This document shows, piece after piece, positions 1 to 6,761 of a stretch of DNA of 6,761 nucleotides. Source of the stretch: Chthonomonadaceae bacterium (lineage in GTDB: Bacteria > Armatimonadota > Chthonomonadetes > Chthonomonadales > Chthonomonadaceae). Each line of letters begins with the position of its first letter. Position 1 is the stretch's first letter. Location of the stretch: contig JANXLO010000065.1 of assembly GCA_025355115.1 (NCBI GenBank), positions 1 through 6,761 on the forward strand, written 5' to 3'. Below the pieces are notes generated by a model. The model was not told the origin of the DNA, did not search any database, and worked only from the letters and a program-made list of their open reading frames with translations. The translations under genes were made by a program, and so were the position numbers.

Positions 1-1095
1 GCCGTCTTCGCGGGGGATGCCTACAAGACGCGTGATCCACGCCAGACTGATCAGCGCGAGTTCGCTGCCTGCATTCGACATCTGACGGATAGAGGCGTGC
101 CGGTAGTGCTCTTGGCCGGAAATCACGACATGCCTTCCGTCCGAGGCCGAGCGAATGCCGTAGAGATCTACCGGACGCTCGGCGTCACCAATGTGCATGT
201 CGTGAACCGGCCTGAACTGCTCATCGTCGAGACCAAGGCTGGTCCGGTTCGCATCGCCCCAATGCCCTACTTGATGAAGAGCCTCTCCTCCTCGCGTGAA
301 GACTTTCAGGGCAAGACCCTCGATGAGACACGCCTGCTCCTGGAAGCCAAATATGTGGATTTTATCGATGAGATGGCGGGCCGAATCAGGGAGGCCGGGG
401 ATGCTATTCCCACGGTTCTGCTGGGACATTTCTGGGTCACCGGCGCACGGCTATCAAGCTGGCAGCAAGGCTACTTCAACGATACGGAGCCAAAAGTTCC
501 GCTTGGCGCGCTGACCGATCCTGCCTTCGACTACGTTGCGCTCGGTCATATTCACAAGCATCAAGATCTCCACCCCAACGACCAGCCGCATGTGGTCTAC
601 TGTGGTAGCCCTGACAGGATAGATTTTGGCGAGAAGGATGAGGAGAAGGGGTTCGTACTCGTGCATCTGCGCAAGGGCGGTTCGGATTACGATTTCATCC
701 CGGTGACGACGGGACGACAGATGCTTGATATTCGCATAGATGCCGATTGCGACGAGCCCACAGAGCATATAATTGCCGAGATCGGCAGGCATAACCTTCG
801 CAATGCCATAGTCAAAGTCTCCTATAAAATCGGTCAGGAGAGGCAGGCGCTCGTGCGCGAAAAAGAGATACACGACGCCCTTCAGAACGCTTTCTTCAAG
901 GTAGCGCTTTCGCGAAAGGTGGAGCGCCCCGTCACCGAGCGCAGCCGGCAGTTCAACGAGACGCGAAGCCCGCGTGAAGCGCTCGATCTCTACATCGCCC
1001 AGAACGAAAAGCTGTTGCCCCATAGGGAAAAACTGCTTCAGTTCGCAGACCCGCTTCTCACCGCCATCGCCGAGCAGGATGCTTCGATCGCATAA
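1..1095 (+). CDS. sbcD: SbcD/Mre11-type DNA exonuclease subunit, 5' end missing
   Basis: Nuclease subunit of the SbcCD complex, a Mn-dependent calcineurin-like metallophosphoesterase that cuts hairpins and processes blocked double-strand ends in the cytoplasm. The frame is open from base 1 to TAA at 1093-1095 (364 residues visible). Counting from base 1, the metal-ligand motifs appear in family order: FAGD (Asp6), GNHD (residues 40-43), GHFW (His143) and GHIHKH (182-187). The first motif (DxH, in the usual N-terminal TSDxHLG segment) is absent, so roughly 40-55 residues probably lie left of the window. A GTG at 97 could be read as a start but would cut off the FAGD ligand, so it is not the real start. 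The C-terminal third after about residue 230 fits the capping domain and SbcC-coiled-coil-binding tail. It is followed after 6 nt by sbcC, its obligate partner. Family assignment is secure; naming it sbcD rather than mre11 is convention. Confidence 0.95.
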   Translation, partial: AVFAGDAYKTRDPRQTDQREFAACIRHLTDRGVPVVLLAGNHDMPSVRGRANAVEIYRTLGVTNVHVVNRPELLIVETKAGPVRIAPMPYLMKSLSSSREDFQGKTLDETRLLLEAKYVDFIDEMAGRIREAGDAIPTVLLGHFWVTGARLSSWQQGYFNDTEPKVPLGALTDPAFDYVALGHIHKHQDLHPNDQPHVVYCGSPDRIDFGEKDEEKGFVLVHLRKGGSDYDFIPVTTGRQMLDIRIDADCDEPTEHIIAEIGRHNLRNAIVKVSYKIGQERQALVREKEIHDALQNAFFKVALSRKVERPVTERSRQFNETRSPREALDLYIAQNEKLLPHREKLLQFADPLLTAIAEQDASIA

Positions 1096-1101
1096 ATCCC
1101 T

Positions 1102-3678
1102 ATGATTCCCATCTCACTTTCTCTCAAAAATTTCATGAGCTACGGTCCTCAAGGCGAGACGCTGTCCTTCGCGAACCTTCGCGTCGCCTGTCTTTCGGGG
1201 GACAACGGCAACGGCAAATCCGCGCTGCTCGACGGCATCACCTGGTCGCTGTGGGGCAAGACGCGGGCCTCGTCAGTCGGAAGCGTGTCGGAGGACGATC
1301 TTATTCGGCTCGGTGCGGTCGAGGCGGAAGTCCGCTTTGAGTTCGATCTCAATGATCAGCGATACCGCGTTGTCAAGAAGCGCAGGAAAGGCAAAGCTAC
1401 GGCAGCCAGTGACTGGCAGTTGGCGCAGCGAGATGATGAGGGGACATGGATTCCAATCGGGGGTGCCAGCCAGAAGGAGACCGGTCGTCAGATAGTGCAG
1501 CTTCTGAGCATGGAGTACGAGACATTCCTCAATTCCGCCTATCTCCAGCAGGGCCACGCCGACGAGTTCACGCGTCAAACACCAGCGAAACGGAAAGGAA
1601 TCCTCGGCGAAATTCTGGGATTGGAGCGCTATGATCGCCTGGAGGCACTTGCCAAGGAGAAGCACAGGGAGCGCAAGGAGCAGGTCGAGGAGGCAGACGG
1701 CGAGATTCGCCTGCTGGCAAGCCACATCGCCCGTCGTGAGGGCTACCAGGAGGAGAAAGCCGCAGCAGAGACGGCTCTGGCCGCATCTGAAGCTCTTCAT
1801 GAAGGGAGCAATGCGCGACTGAAATCGATTCAGGACAGGCTCGCCAAGCTCGAGCAGGTCGCCTCTGCGATGGAGGAGGCGAAGAAGGATTCAGCTCGCA
1901 TCCAGGGCGAAATTGGTCTGCGCGAGCGAGAGAGACTCGACAAAGTAGCCCGCGTAGTTCTGCTCGAAGCGATACGCGCACAGCAGCCCGCCATTCTTTC
2001 GGACTACGATGGTCTGAGACAGGCACGCGAGCGGGCCGAACTTCTGGAACCGCAAATAGAGGCATTCCGCCGCGTAAAATCGGAATACGATATTGCCGTC
2101 GCCGCGATCGATGTAGAAAGAGTCAGGCTGGAGGGCGAGCTTAAGGCTCTTCTGGCCGAGCAGAAAGCGACGTTGCGGCGCAGTGAAGAGTGCAGAGAGC
2201 TGGATGGTAGCCTACTCCTTCTTAGAGGCAAACTTGCTGCAGAGGAGAGCATACGGGAATCCGCTGCAGAGGCAGAAAAACTGAAGCAGGCTGCTCAGGA
2301 TGCCTTCAACGAATTGAAAGTACGCCATGAGCGAACCAAACAGGATATTGCGGATCAAGAGGAGTTCCTCAAGATATTGGAGACCCCAATCGCTCGTTGT
2401 CCTGTATGCGAGAGCGATCTCGAGGGAGATAAACGCAAGCAGGTGCTTGCGCGGCAAAGTGAGCGACAGCAAACACGCCTTCTCGAATTGAAGCAGATAG
2501 GGACGGAGGGGCGGACGCTCAAACAACAGCTCGACGCAGCGACGACAGAGATGCTTCGGCTGCAGACTGAGATTAATGCGCTTAGCGGAGAACGAAGCCG
2601 CTTGCAGGAGCAGGAGCGGCAACATGATGGTCTGCTGAAGCTAGGCATCGATGCAGAGAAGGCTGCAAGGGACGTTGAGGAGGCACGCGGCCAGCTGGAA
2701 CGCGATGAGTATTCTATGCCAAAGCGGATACATGCCAAGCGTTTGAAAACGGAATTGGACGGCCTTGCCCTTATCCGTCCGGAGTATGAGAACGCTAAAT
2801 CCGCCATTAAGCGGTATGAGGGCGCCGAGAGGCGTTATCATCAACTGCAGGAGGCGGACGCTGGATGGGATCAGGAGATAGCGGACAGGGATCGACTGGA
2901 CGTCATGCTGCTCGAGTTGAGGGCCGGTTATCGGCAGGCATGCGAAAAGCAGACAGAACTTGCTGAGAAGCTTGCAGAGTACGAAGCGGTGAAGCGGGAG
3001 CAGGCGCTGGCTGAGAGCGATTCGGCCCGCGCTCAGCAGCAAGTGAATGCCCTTCGAGTTCAGACGGGAACTCTGGATAACTACATTCAAGGCTGCGACC
3101 AGGCGGAGACAGAGAAGAAGAGCAAAGACGCCCTCCGCAAAACCCTGAATCAAGAGCAGTGGCTCTATAATCAGCTTATGGGCGCATTCGGGAAGAAAGG
3201 CATACAGACCTACATCATCGAGAATGCCATCCCTGAGCTTTCCGAGGAGGCGAACGAACTGCTGGCCAAGATCACCGACAACGCTATGCAGGTCAGTTTC
3301 GAGACCACCCGAAGCGCTAAAACCGGCAGCAATGAGATAGAGACCCTCGATATACGTATTCAGGATGACGCGGGCATTCGTCCTTACGAGATGTTCAGCG
3401 GGGGCGAAGCTTTTCGAGTCAATTTTGCCATTCGGATCGCGCTGTCCAGGCTCTTGACTCGCAGAGCGGGGGCCAGGCTGCAGACGCTGTTTCTCGATGA
3501 GGGGTTTGGCACTCAGGACGGCAAGGGACGCGAGAAGCTGATCGAAGTGATCGATACTATAAAGGAAGATTTCGAGAAAATCCTGGTTATCACGCACGTC
3601 GATGAGTTGAAGGACGCTTTTGAGCAAAGAGTTGAAATCACGAAAGATCACGACGGATCGCACATACATGTTCTTTAG
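1102..3678 (+). CDS. sbcC: SbcC/Rad50-type SMC-like ATPase of the SbcCD nuclease
   Basis: Complete 858-residue ATPase that holds and remodels DNA ends for SbcD. The N-terminal lobe starts MIPISLSLKNFMSYG and has Walker A GDNGNGKS at 33-40 and a Q-loop near FLNSAYLQQG (142-151). Two long charged coiled-coil arms (about 175-430 and 440-690) flank the zinc hook CPVC at 433-436, which sits almost midway as expected for dimerisation. The C-terminal lobe has FGKKGIQTYII (696-706), signature FSGGE (765-769), Walker B with D-loop LFLDEGFGTQD (796-806; Asp799, Glu800) and the H-loop His832 in VITHVDEL. All ATPase elements are intact. The length is close to archaeal Rad50 and shorter than E. coli SbcC, meaning shorter arms. 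The ATG at 1102 is 6 nt after the sbcD stop, in the same frame. No good Shine-Dalgarno is visible (nearest AGGA is about 22 nt upstream), so translation probably depends on coupling to sbcD. Confidence 0.96.
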   Translation: MIPISLSLKNFMSYGPQGETLSFANLRVACLSGDNGNGKSALLDGITWSLWGKTRASSVGSVSEDDLIRLGAVEAEVRFEFDLNDQRYRVVKKRRKGKATAASDWQLAQRDDEGTWIPIGGASQKETGRQIVQLLSMEYETFLNSAYLQQGHADEFTRQTPAKRKGILGEILGLERYDRLEALAKEKHRERKEQVEEADGEIRLLASHIARREGYQEEKAAAETALAASEALHEGSNARLKSIQDRLAKLEQVASAMEEAKKDSARIQGEIGLRERERLDKVARVVLLEAIRAQQPAILSDYDGLRQARERAELLEPQIEAFRRVKSEYDIAVAAIDVERVRLEGELKALLAEQKATLRRSEECRELDGSLLLLRGKLAAEESIRESAAEAEKLKQAAQDAFNELKVRHERTKQDIADQEEFLKILETPIARCPVCESDLEGDKRKQVLARQSERQQTRLLELKQIGTEGRTLKQQLDAATTEMLRLQTEINALSGERSRLQEQERQHDGLLKLGIDAEKAARDVEEARGQLERDEYSMPKRIHAKRLKTELDGLALIRPEYENAKSAIKRYEGAERRYHQLQEADAGWDQEIADRDRLDVMLLELRAGYRQACEKQTELAEKLAEYEAVKREQALAESDSARAQQQVNALRVQTGTLDNYIQGCDQAETEKKSKDALRKTLNQEQWLYNQLMGAFGKKGIQTYIIENAIPELSEEANELLAKITDNAMQVSFETTRSAKTGSNEIETLDIRIQDDAGIRPYEMFSGGEAFRVNFAIRIALSRLLTRRAGARLQTLFLDEGFGTQDGKGREKLIEVIDTIKEDFEKILVITHVDELKDAFEQRVEITKDHDGSHIHVL

Positions 3679-3684
3679 ATCGAC

Positions 3685-3690
3685 GGAGAG
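3685..3690 (+). promoter_or_regulatory. Ribosome binding site of the clpS-like gene
   Basis: GGAGAG lies in the 16-nt gap after sbcC, with 4 nt between its last base and the ATG at 3695 (6 nt from GGAG). It decides the start: the same frame is open upstream, with ATGs at 3620 and 3668 that would overlap sbcC, and another ATG follows at 3713. None of these has a comparable site at the right distance. Confidence 0.6.
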
Positions 3691-3694
3691 TTTG

Positions 3695-4051
3695 ATGACG
3701 GAACGGACGATTATGAACGAGAAGAATCATTGGACGAACGCGGGAGTAGTCGCTCCGACGCGCCCTGGTCAAACCAATCCTGGCCTGGAAGACGAGATAG
3801 CGGACAGAACCACAGGGAACGGCAGCGGATTCATCGTGATCGTCTACGACAACGACAAGAACACCTGGATACAGGTGGTGGGAATCCTGCAGAAGGCGAC
3901 CGGCTGCACTCTTGAGGAAGCAGAGATCGAGACCTGGGAAGTGGATAATCTGGGCAAGTCCGTCGTACATCATGGCGGACGTGAAGAGTGCGAACGAGCG
4001 GCCGGGATCATCCGGACGATCGGAATTCGCGTTGAAGTCATCGAGGAGTAG
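3695..4051 (+). CDS. Divergent ClpS-like adaptor of the Clp protease
   Basis: 118-residue protein. ClpS adaptors bind N-degron substrates and hand them to ClpA/ClpC-ClpP in the cytoplasm. Residues 46-118 read as the ClpS fold: strand FIVIVYDND (46-54), helix to LQKATG (65-70), EEAEIETWEV helix (74-83), LGKSVVHHGG loop and strand (86-95), EECERAAGII helix (97-106) and final strand IRVEVIEE. Recalled E. coli ClpS aligns without gaps from NDDYTPM to HYQGK. In that alignment its N34-D35-D36 become D52-N53-D54, M40 becomes W58, M62 becomes T80 and H66 becomes D84, so the N-terminal-amine-binding residues are not conserved. The first 45 or so residues are polar, rich in N, T, G and P, probably disordered, and not recognisable. 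The start is chosen from the GGAGAG at 3685; 3668 and 3713 are alternatives. It lies 16 nt after sbcC and 8 nt before glnD. No Clp ATPase or ClpP is nearby, so the working partner is unknown. Fold assignment is good; true N-degron function is uncertain. Confidence 0.82.
   Translation: MTERTIMNEKNHWTNAGVVAPTRPGQTNPGLEDEIADRTTGNGSGFIVIVYDNDKNTWIQVVGILQKATGCTLEEAEIETWEVDNLGKSVVHHGGREECERAAGIIRTIGIRVEVIEE
4044..4048 (+). promoter_or_regulatory. Probable ribosome binding site of glnD inside the clpS-like gene end
   Basis: AGGAG overlaps the last sense codons of the clpS-like gene, with 11 nt between it and the ATG at 4060. The spacing is somewhat long but usable. Because ribosomes finishing the upstream gene cross this site, glnD translation is probably coupled to it. 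Confidence 0.45.
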
Positions 4052-4059
4052 GCGCAACG

Positions 4060-6761
4060 ATGTCTGGTTTCCATGACCTTGGATTCGCGCTGAGCGGCAG
4101 AGCGGCAGATGCCGCTGAAAATCCTCACGCCGAGCCTCTTTCCCTCCTGTCAAAGCCAGAGGAGCTAGCCAGTTACCTCCGTGATGCTCGCGAGGCGCTC
4201 CTGTCGGCGCTGCGTGGGCCGTTCATCGCCGCTGCGGCCATGCCCTGCAATGGGCTCTCACTTGGGCTTGCGCTCAGTGACCTCATGGACGCGCTGCTTA
4301 CCAGGCTGTTTGTCCTCTCGTGCGACAGGGCTGGCGTCAACTCACAAACTTATCCGATAGTCATCGTGGCGACCGGAGGATATGGGCGGCGAGAACTCTC
4401 CCCTTACTCCGACATCGACATCACCTTCATTCCTCAACGGGACGGTGAGGCGCCCACCGACCGGCTTATCCGAGAGATGTTTTCTCAAGTAATGGATATC
4501 TGCATCGCCCGTTGTGGACTTGAGGTTGGCTACGCCTATCGCCTCTTCGAGGATTGTGGTTCGCTGGATCATCAAACCGCCACGGGCCTGCTAGATGCGA
4601 GGCTCCTCGCTGGAAGCAAGCGACTCTTCATTCAGTTTGAGGACGCCTTCTGGATGGGGTTCAATCCCACTGATTTCATCTTCACCAAAATAGCGGAGCG
4701 CGAAAAAACCCTGGAGAAATGGGGGCTAACCGCGCGGGTGGTGGAGCCAAATTTGAAGGAGGGGCCAGGCGGCCTCAGAGACCTTCAGACGGCAGTTTGG
4801 CTTGCACAGGCGAGAGGACAGTGGACGCCTGCTCGCGTTCGGGGGCAGCGAGGATTCGATGTTCTGGCGGAGGAGGGCAAGGTGTCCTCTTCCGATCTCA
4901 ACCGGTTGGAGCTTGCTAAGGAACTGCTGTTCCGCGCCCGAGGCGCGCTTCACGCTATCGCAGGTGCTGAGCGGGACGATCTGGTCATAACGCGACAGGA
5001 GGATGTGGCGCTGCGCCTCGGCTATCGTCTGCTGGAGAGTGACGGGGACATGATACCTCCTGTCGAACAGTTCATGGCCGACCTATTTCCTGCGATGGCT
5101 ACAGTCCGTCGAATCGCAGACCAGGTCATGCGCCGCGTCGGGAACAGCAGGCTGATGCTCGGCATAGGGCTGGATTGTAGGCGCAGGCAGATCGTTCCTG
5201 CCAACGATGCCCTCGATGCGGATGACCCGGTCTGGCTGCTTTGGGCGAGCGAGCTGGCTCAAAAATACAATCTCACGCTGGGCGAGGCGGTTGAAAACGC
5301 GATGGTCGCCCTTGTGGAGATGCAGCCGGTCATTACCAACCCCCATCAATCCGCTGAGATATTCACGAAGATTCTCTCGAACCGCGGCCGCGTCACGCCT
5401 GCTTTGCAGGGAATGGCGGATCTTGGAATTCTCGGATGGTATCTTCCCGAATTCGAAGCCATCTTCAATTTGATACCTTACGACCCTTCGCACGATCACT
5501 CCGTAGGACAGCATTCGCTTCTCGTGATATCGAATCTCGAGGAGCTTCTGAGAGCTCAGGAACCGGAAGAGCAGGCCGAAATGCGCAGGCTCTACGAGGA
5601 TCTCCCAAACCCCGAACAGCTCATGCTCGCGGCGCTCCTGCATGACAGCGGGAAGGCATTCCACAATCGGCCACATGCTGAAGTTAGCGAAGAGATTGTC
5701 GCAGCTGTATGCCGACGTCTCGGCTGGTCGGAGGGCGCGGCAGCGAACGTTCGCTTTCTATGTCTTCAGCATCTTCTCATGGCGGAGACCTCCCGTCTCC
5801 GTGATCTCAGCCTCGATGAGACGATTCGCGACTTCACCGCCGTAGTTGATGATACGAACCGCCTTAACATGCTCTACCTGCTGACGTATGCAGACACTCG
5901 CGCGGTGGGCTCCGGCGTATGGACGCAGGTGATCGGCCGGTTCTTGCGCGATCTCTGGAGGCGATCGGCTGCGGTGCTGAGCGATGAGGAGCCAGTTGGC
6001 TATGACGATGCCATGCTCGCAAGGGCACGGCGCAGACTGCTGAAGGACCTATCCTTGGAGAACCTGCCCGAAGAGGAGGTCGCGTTGCATGTTCAGGCCA
6101 TGCCGCCGACCTATCTGCTGAATCAGTCCCTTCGGGACATAGCGCTTCACATTGGATTCATAAGAAAGCTTCGCGAGGGCGATCCAGTGATCGATTTCAT
6201 GGATGAGCGCGAAGCATCCTTTACGGAGATGACAGTCTGCACGTTCGATGATCCAGAGCCCGGATTGCTGGCAAAGATTTCAGGAGTGCTATTTGCGGCG
6301 GACGTCAATATCCACAGCGCACAGCTTGTGACGCGGATTGCGAACGACGAAAGGATCGCACTTGACACACTCTGGATCGACTTTCATGGCAGGCAGCTCG
6401 CTCCAGGCAAAAAGCGCGAGATCACTGTCAATCTGCAAGCGGTACTGACCGGGGAGAAGAGCGTGTCAGGCCTGCTGGAGCAGAGGTCTTCACGCTCGTA
6501 TCGAAATCGCGGCCCTTCCTATGTGCCCCTCGTTCCGTTGAATGTCCGATCTGTGCGAAATGACCTATCAGAGGTCTATTCCGTGGTCGAAATTATCGGG
6601 CCGGATGTTCCAGGCACATTCTATAAGGCGGCGGAATCGTTCTCTCGACTAGGCTGGGACATCGGCAGCGCACGGGTGTCTGCCTGGCACGGTGAGGCCC
6701 GATGCAGTTTCTATGTAATGGGAGCTCGCGTGCTCACCGAGCAGGCAGCGCGCGAGAGCCT
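4060..6761 (+). CDS. glnD: GlnD, [protein-PII] uridylyltransferase / uridylyl-removing enzyme, 3' end missing
   Basis: Cytoplasmic nitrogen sensor. At low glutamine it transfers UMP from UTP to a tyrosine of PII (GlnB/GlnK); at high glutamine it removes it. My translation from ATG 4060 is open to the window edge, giving 900 full codons. Nucleotidyltransferase domain: GGYGRRELSPYSDIDI at 106-121, with catalytic Asp118 and Asp120, followed by LEVGYAYRLFED and a TATGLLDARLLAGS stretch. The GlnD-specific EPNLKEGPGGLRD is at 229-241. HD domain (uridylyl removal): VGQH (His485), LLHDSGK (His528, Asp529, Lys532), His539, QHLLM (His571) and YADTRAVG (Asp612). ACT1 starts near 723 (FDDPEPGLLAKISGVL) and ACT2 near 840 (IIGPDVPGTFYKA). 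E. coli GlnD has 890 residues, so probably only a few dozen residues or fewer lie beyond the edge. Both catalytic centres look intact, so a bifunctional enzyme is expected. It starts 8 nt after the clpS-like stop. No PII or glutamine synthetase gene is in view. Confidence 0.96.
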   Translation, partial: MSGFHDLGFALSGRAADAAENPHAEPLSLLSKPEELASYLRDAREALLSALRGPFIAAAAMPCNGLSLGLALSDLMDALLTRLFVLSCDRAGVNSQTYPIVIVATGGYGRRELSPYSDIDITFIPQRDGEAPTDRLIREMFSQVMDICIARCGLEVGYAYRLFEDCGSLDHQTATGLLDARLLAGSKRLFIQFEDAFWMGFNPTDFIFTKIAEREKTLEKWGLTARVVEPNLKEGPGGLRDLQTAVWLAQARGQWTPARVRGQRGFDVLAEEGKVSSSDLNRLELAKELLFRARGALHAIAGAERDDLVITRQEDVALRLGYRLLESDGDMIPPVEQFMADLFPAMATVRRIADQVMRRVGNSRLMLGIGLDCRRRQIVPANDALDADDPVWLLWASELAQKYNLTLGEAVENAMVALVEMQPVITNPHQSAEIFTKILSNRGRVTPALQGMADLGILGWYLPEFEAIFNLIPYDPSHDHSVGQHSLLVISNLEELLRAQEPEEQAEMRRLYEDLPNPEQLMLAALLHDSGKAFHNRPHAEVSEEIVAAVCRRLGWSEGAAANVRFLCLQHLLMAETSRLRDLSLDETIRDFTAVVDDTNRLNMLYLLTYADTRAVGSGVWTQVIGRFLRDLWRRSAAVLSDEEPVGYDDAMLARARRRLLKDLSLENLPEEEVALHVQAMPPTYLLNQSLRDIALHIGFIRKLREGDPVIDFMDEREASFTEMTVCTFDDPEPGLLAKISGVLFAADVNIHSAQLVTRIANDERIALDTLWIDFHGRQLAPGKKREITVNLQAVLTGEKSVSGLLEQRSSRSYRNRGPSYVPLVPLNVRSVRNDLSEVYSVVEIIGPDVPGTFYKAAESFSRLGWDIGSARVSAWHGEARCSFYVMGARVLTEQAARES
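4092..4116 (+). repeat. Tandem 8-mer and small hairpin near the start of glnD
   Basis: GAGCGGCA occurs twice back to back (4092-4099 and 4100-4107). AGCGGC (4101-4106) can pair with GCCGCT (4111-4116) around the 4-nt loop AGAT, giving a 6-bp GC-rich hairpin about 40 nt into the glnD message. The upstream repeat copy could pair with the same right arm as an alternative. It lies in codons 11-19 (the LSGRAADAA region), where the protein is poorly conserved. A regulatory role is speculative; it may be chance or slippage in a low-constraint N-terminus. Confidence 0.35.

Noticed and set aside
97..99. GTG as the start of sbcD
   Set aside because: The frame continues upstream to base 1 and encodes the conserved FAGD metal-binding motif, so the real start is outside the window.
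454..1023. 189-codon open frame on the minus strand
   Set aside because: It is antisense to sbcD, including its GHIHKH motif, with no domain or ribosome site of its own.
2380..2430. CPVC in sbcC as a separate zinc-finger gene or domain insertion
   Set aside because: It sits at the midpoint of the two coiled-coil arms and is the ordinary Rad50/SbcC zinc hook.
2641..3669. 342-codon open frame on the minus strand opposite the sbcC C-terminal half
   Set aside because: It lies fully inside the sbcC region that carries the signature, Walker B and H-loop motifs on the plus strand. Its translation shows no recognisable domain, and it is explained by codon-composition shadowing.
3620..3694. Longer clpS-like start at 3620 (143 codons) or 3668
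   Set aside because: Both overlap the sbcC end and lack a well-placed ribosome site, whereas ATG 3695 follows GGAGAG. The extra residues are out-of-frame sbcC sequence without ClpS likeness.
5083..5676. 197-codon open frame on the minus strand
   Set aside because: It sits opposite the glnD stretch running into the HD domain, whose plus-strand frame carries clear conserved motifs. The antisense product resembles no family I know.
1..6761. Mobile elements, CRISPR arrays, phage defence islands, tRNAs or an undescribed multi-gene system
   Set aside because: No transposase, inverted terminal repeats, spaced direct repeats or tRNA-like structure was seen. Only 30 bases lie outside the four genes, and SbcCD here has the motifs of the housekeeping complex rather than of a defence nuclease.

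Overview
The window is a densely packed, single-strand bacterial chromosomal segment. Four genes on the + strand fill all but 30 of 6761 bases, with gaps of 6, 16 and 8 nt, so they look like one transcription unit. Layout: (1) the 3' part of sbcD (Mre11-type nuclease), already open at base 1; (2) complete sbcC (Rad50-type SMC-like ATPase); (3) a small, divergent ClpS-like protease adaptor; (4) glnD, the bifunctional PII uridylyltransferase/uridylyl-removing enzyme, which runs off the right edge with at least 900 codons present. glnD is recognised from its own reading frame, which is open from the ATG at 4060 to the last base.

Organism: base composition is moderately GC-rich by eye. The 858-residue Rad50-like SbcC, the ClpS relative with an N-terminal extension and the four-domain GlnD all point to a free-living bacterium. 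From remembered family likeness I lean towards an Armatimonadota or Chloroflexota-like lineage. This is weak inference, because the window has no rRNA or other marker.

How the genes work: SbcD and SbcC form the SbcCD (MR) complex, which opens and trims blocked or hairpin DNA ends using ATP-driven SMC-like arms joined at a zinc hook. The ClpS family delivers N-degron substrates to the ClpA/ClpC-ClpP protease; here the residues expected to bind the substrate alpha-amino group are altered, which makes it the most interesting gene in the window. GlnD senses glutamine through its ACT domains and adds or removes UMP on PII. I see no biochemical link between repair, proteolysis and nitrogen sensing that would explain the cluster. 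It may simply be a compact shared transcript.

I see no tRNA, rRNA, CRISPR array, insertion sequence, attachment site, promoter or terminator. The operon promoter must lie left of the window, and any terminator right of it. I found no convincing new multi-gene system. The leads are the altered ClpS pocket, the in-frame sbcD-stop-sbcC junction and the unusual gene neighbourhood.
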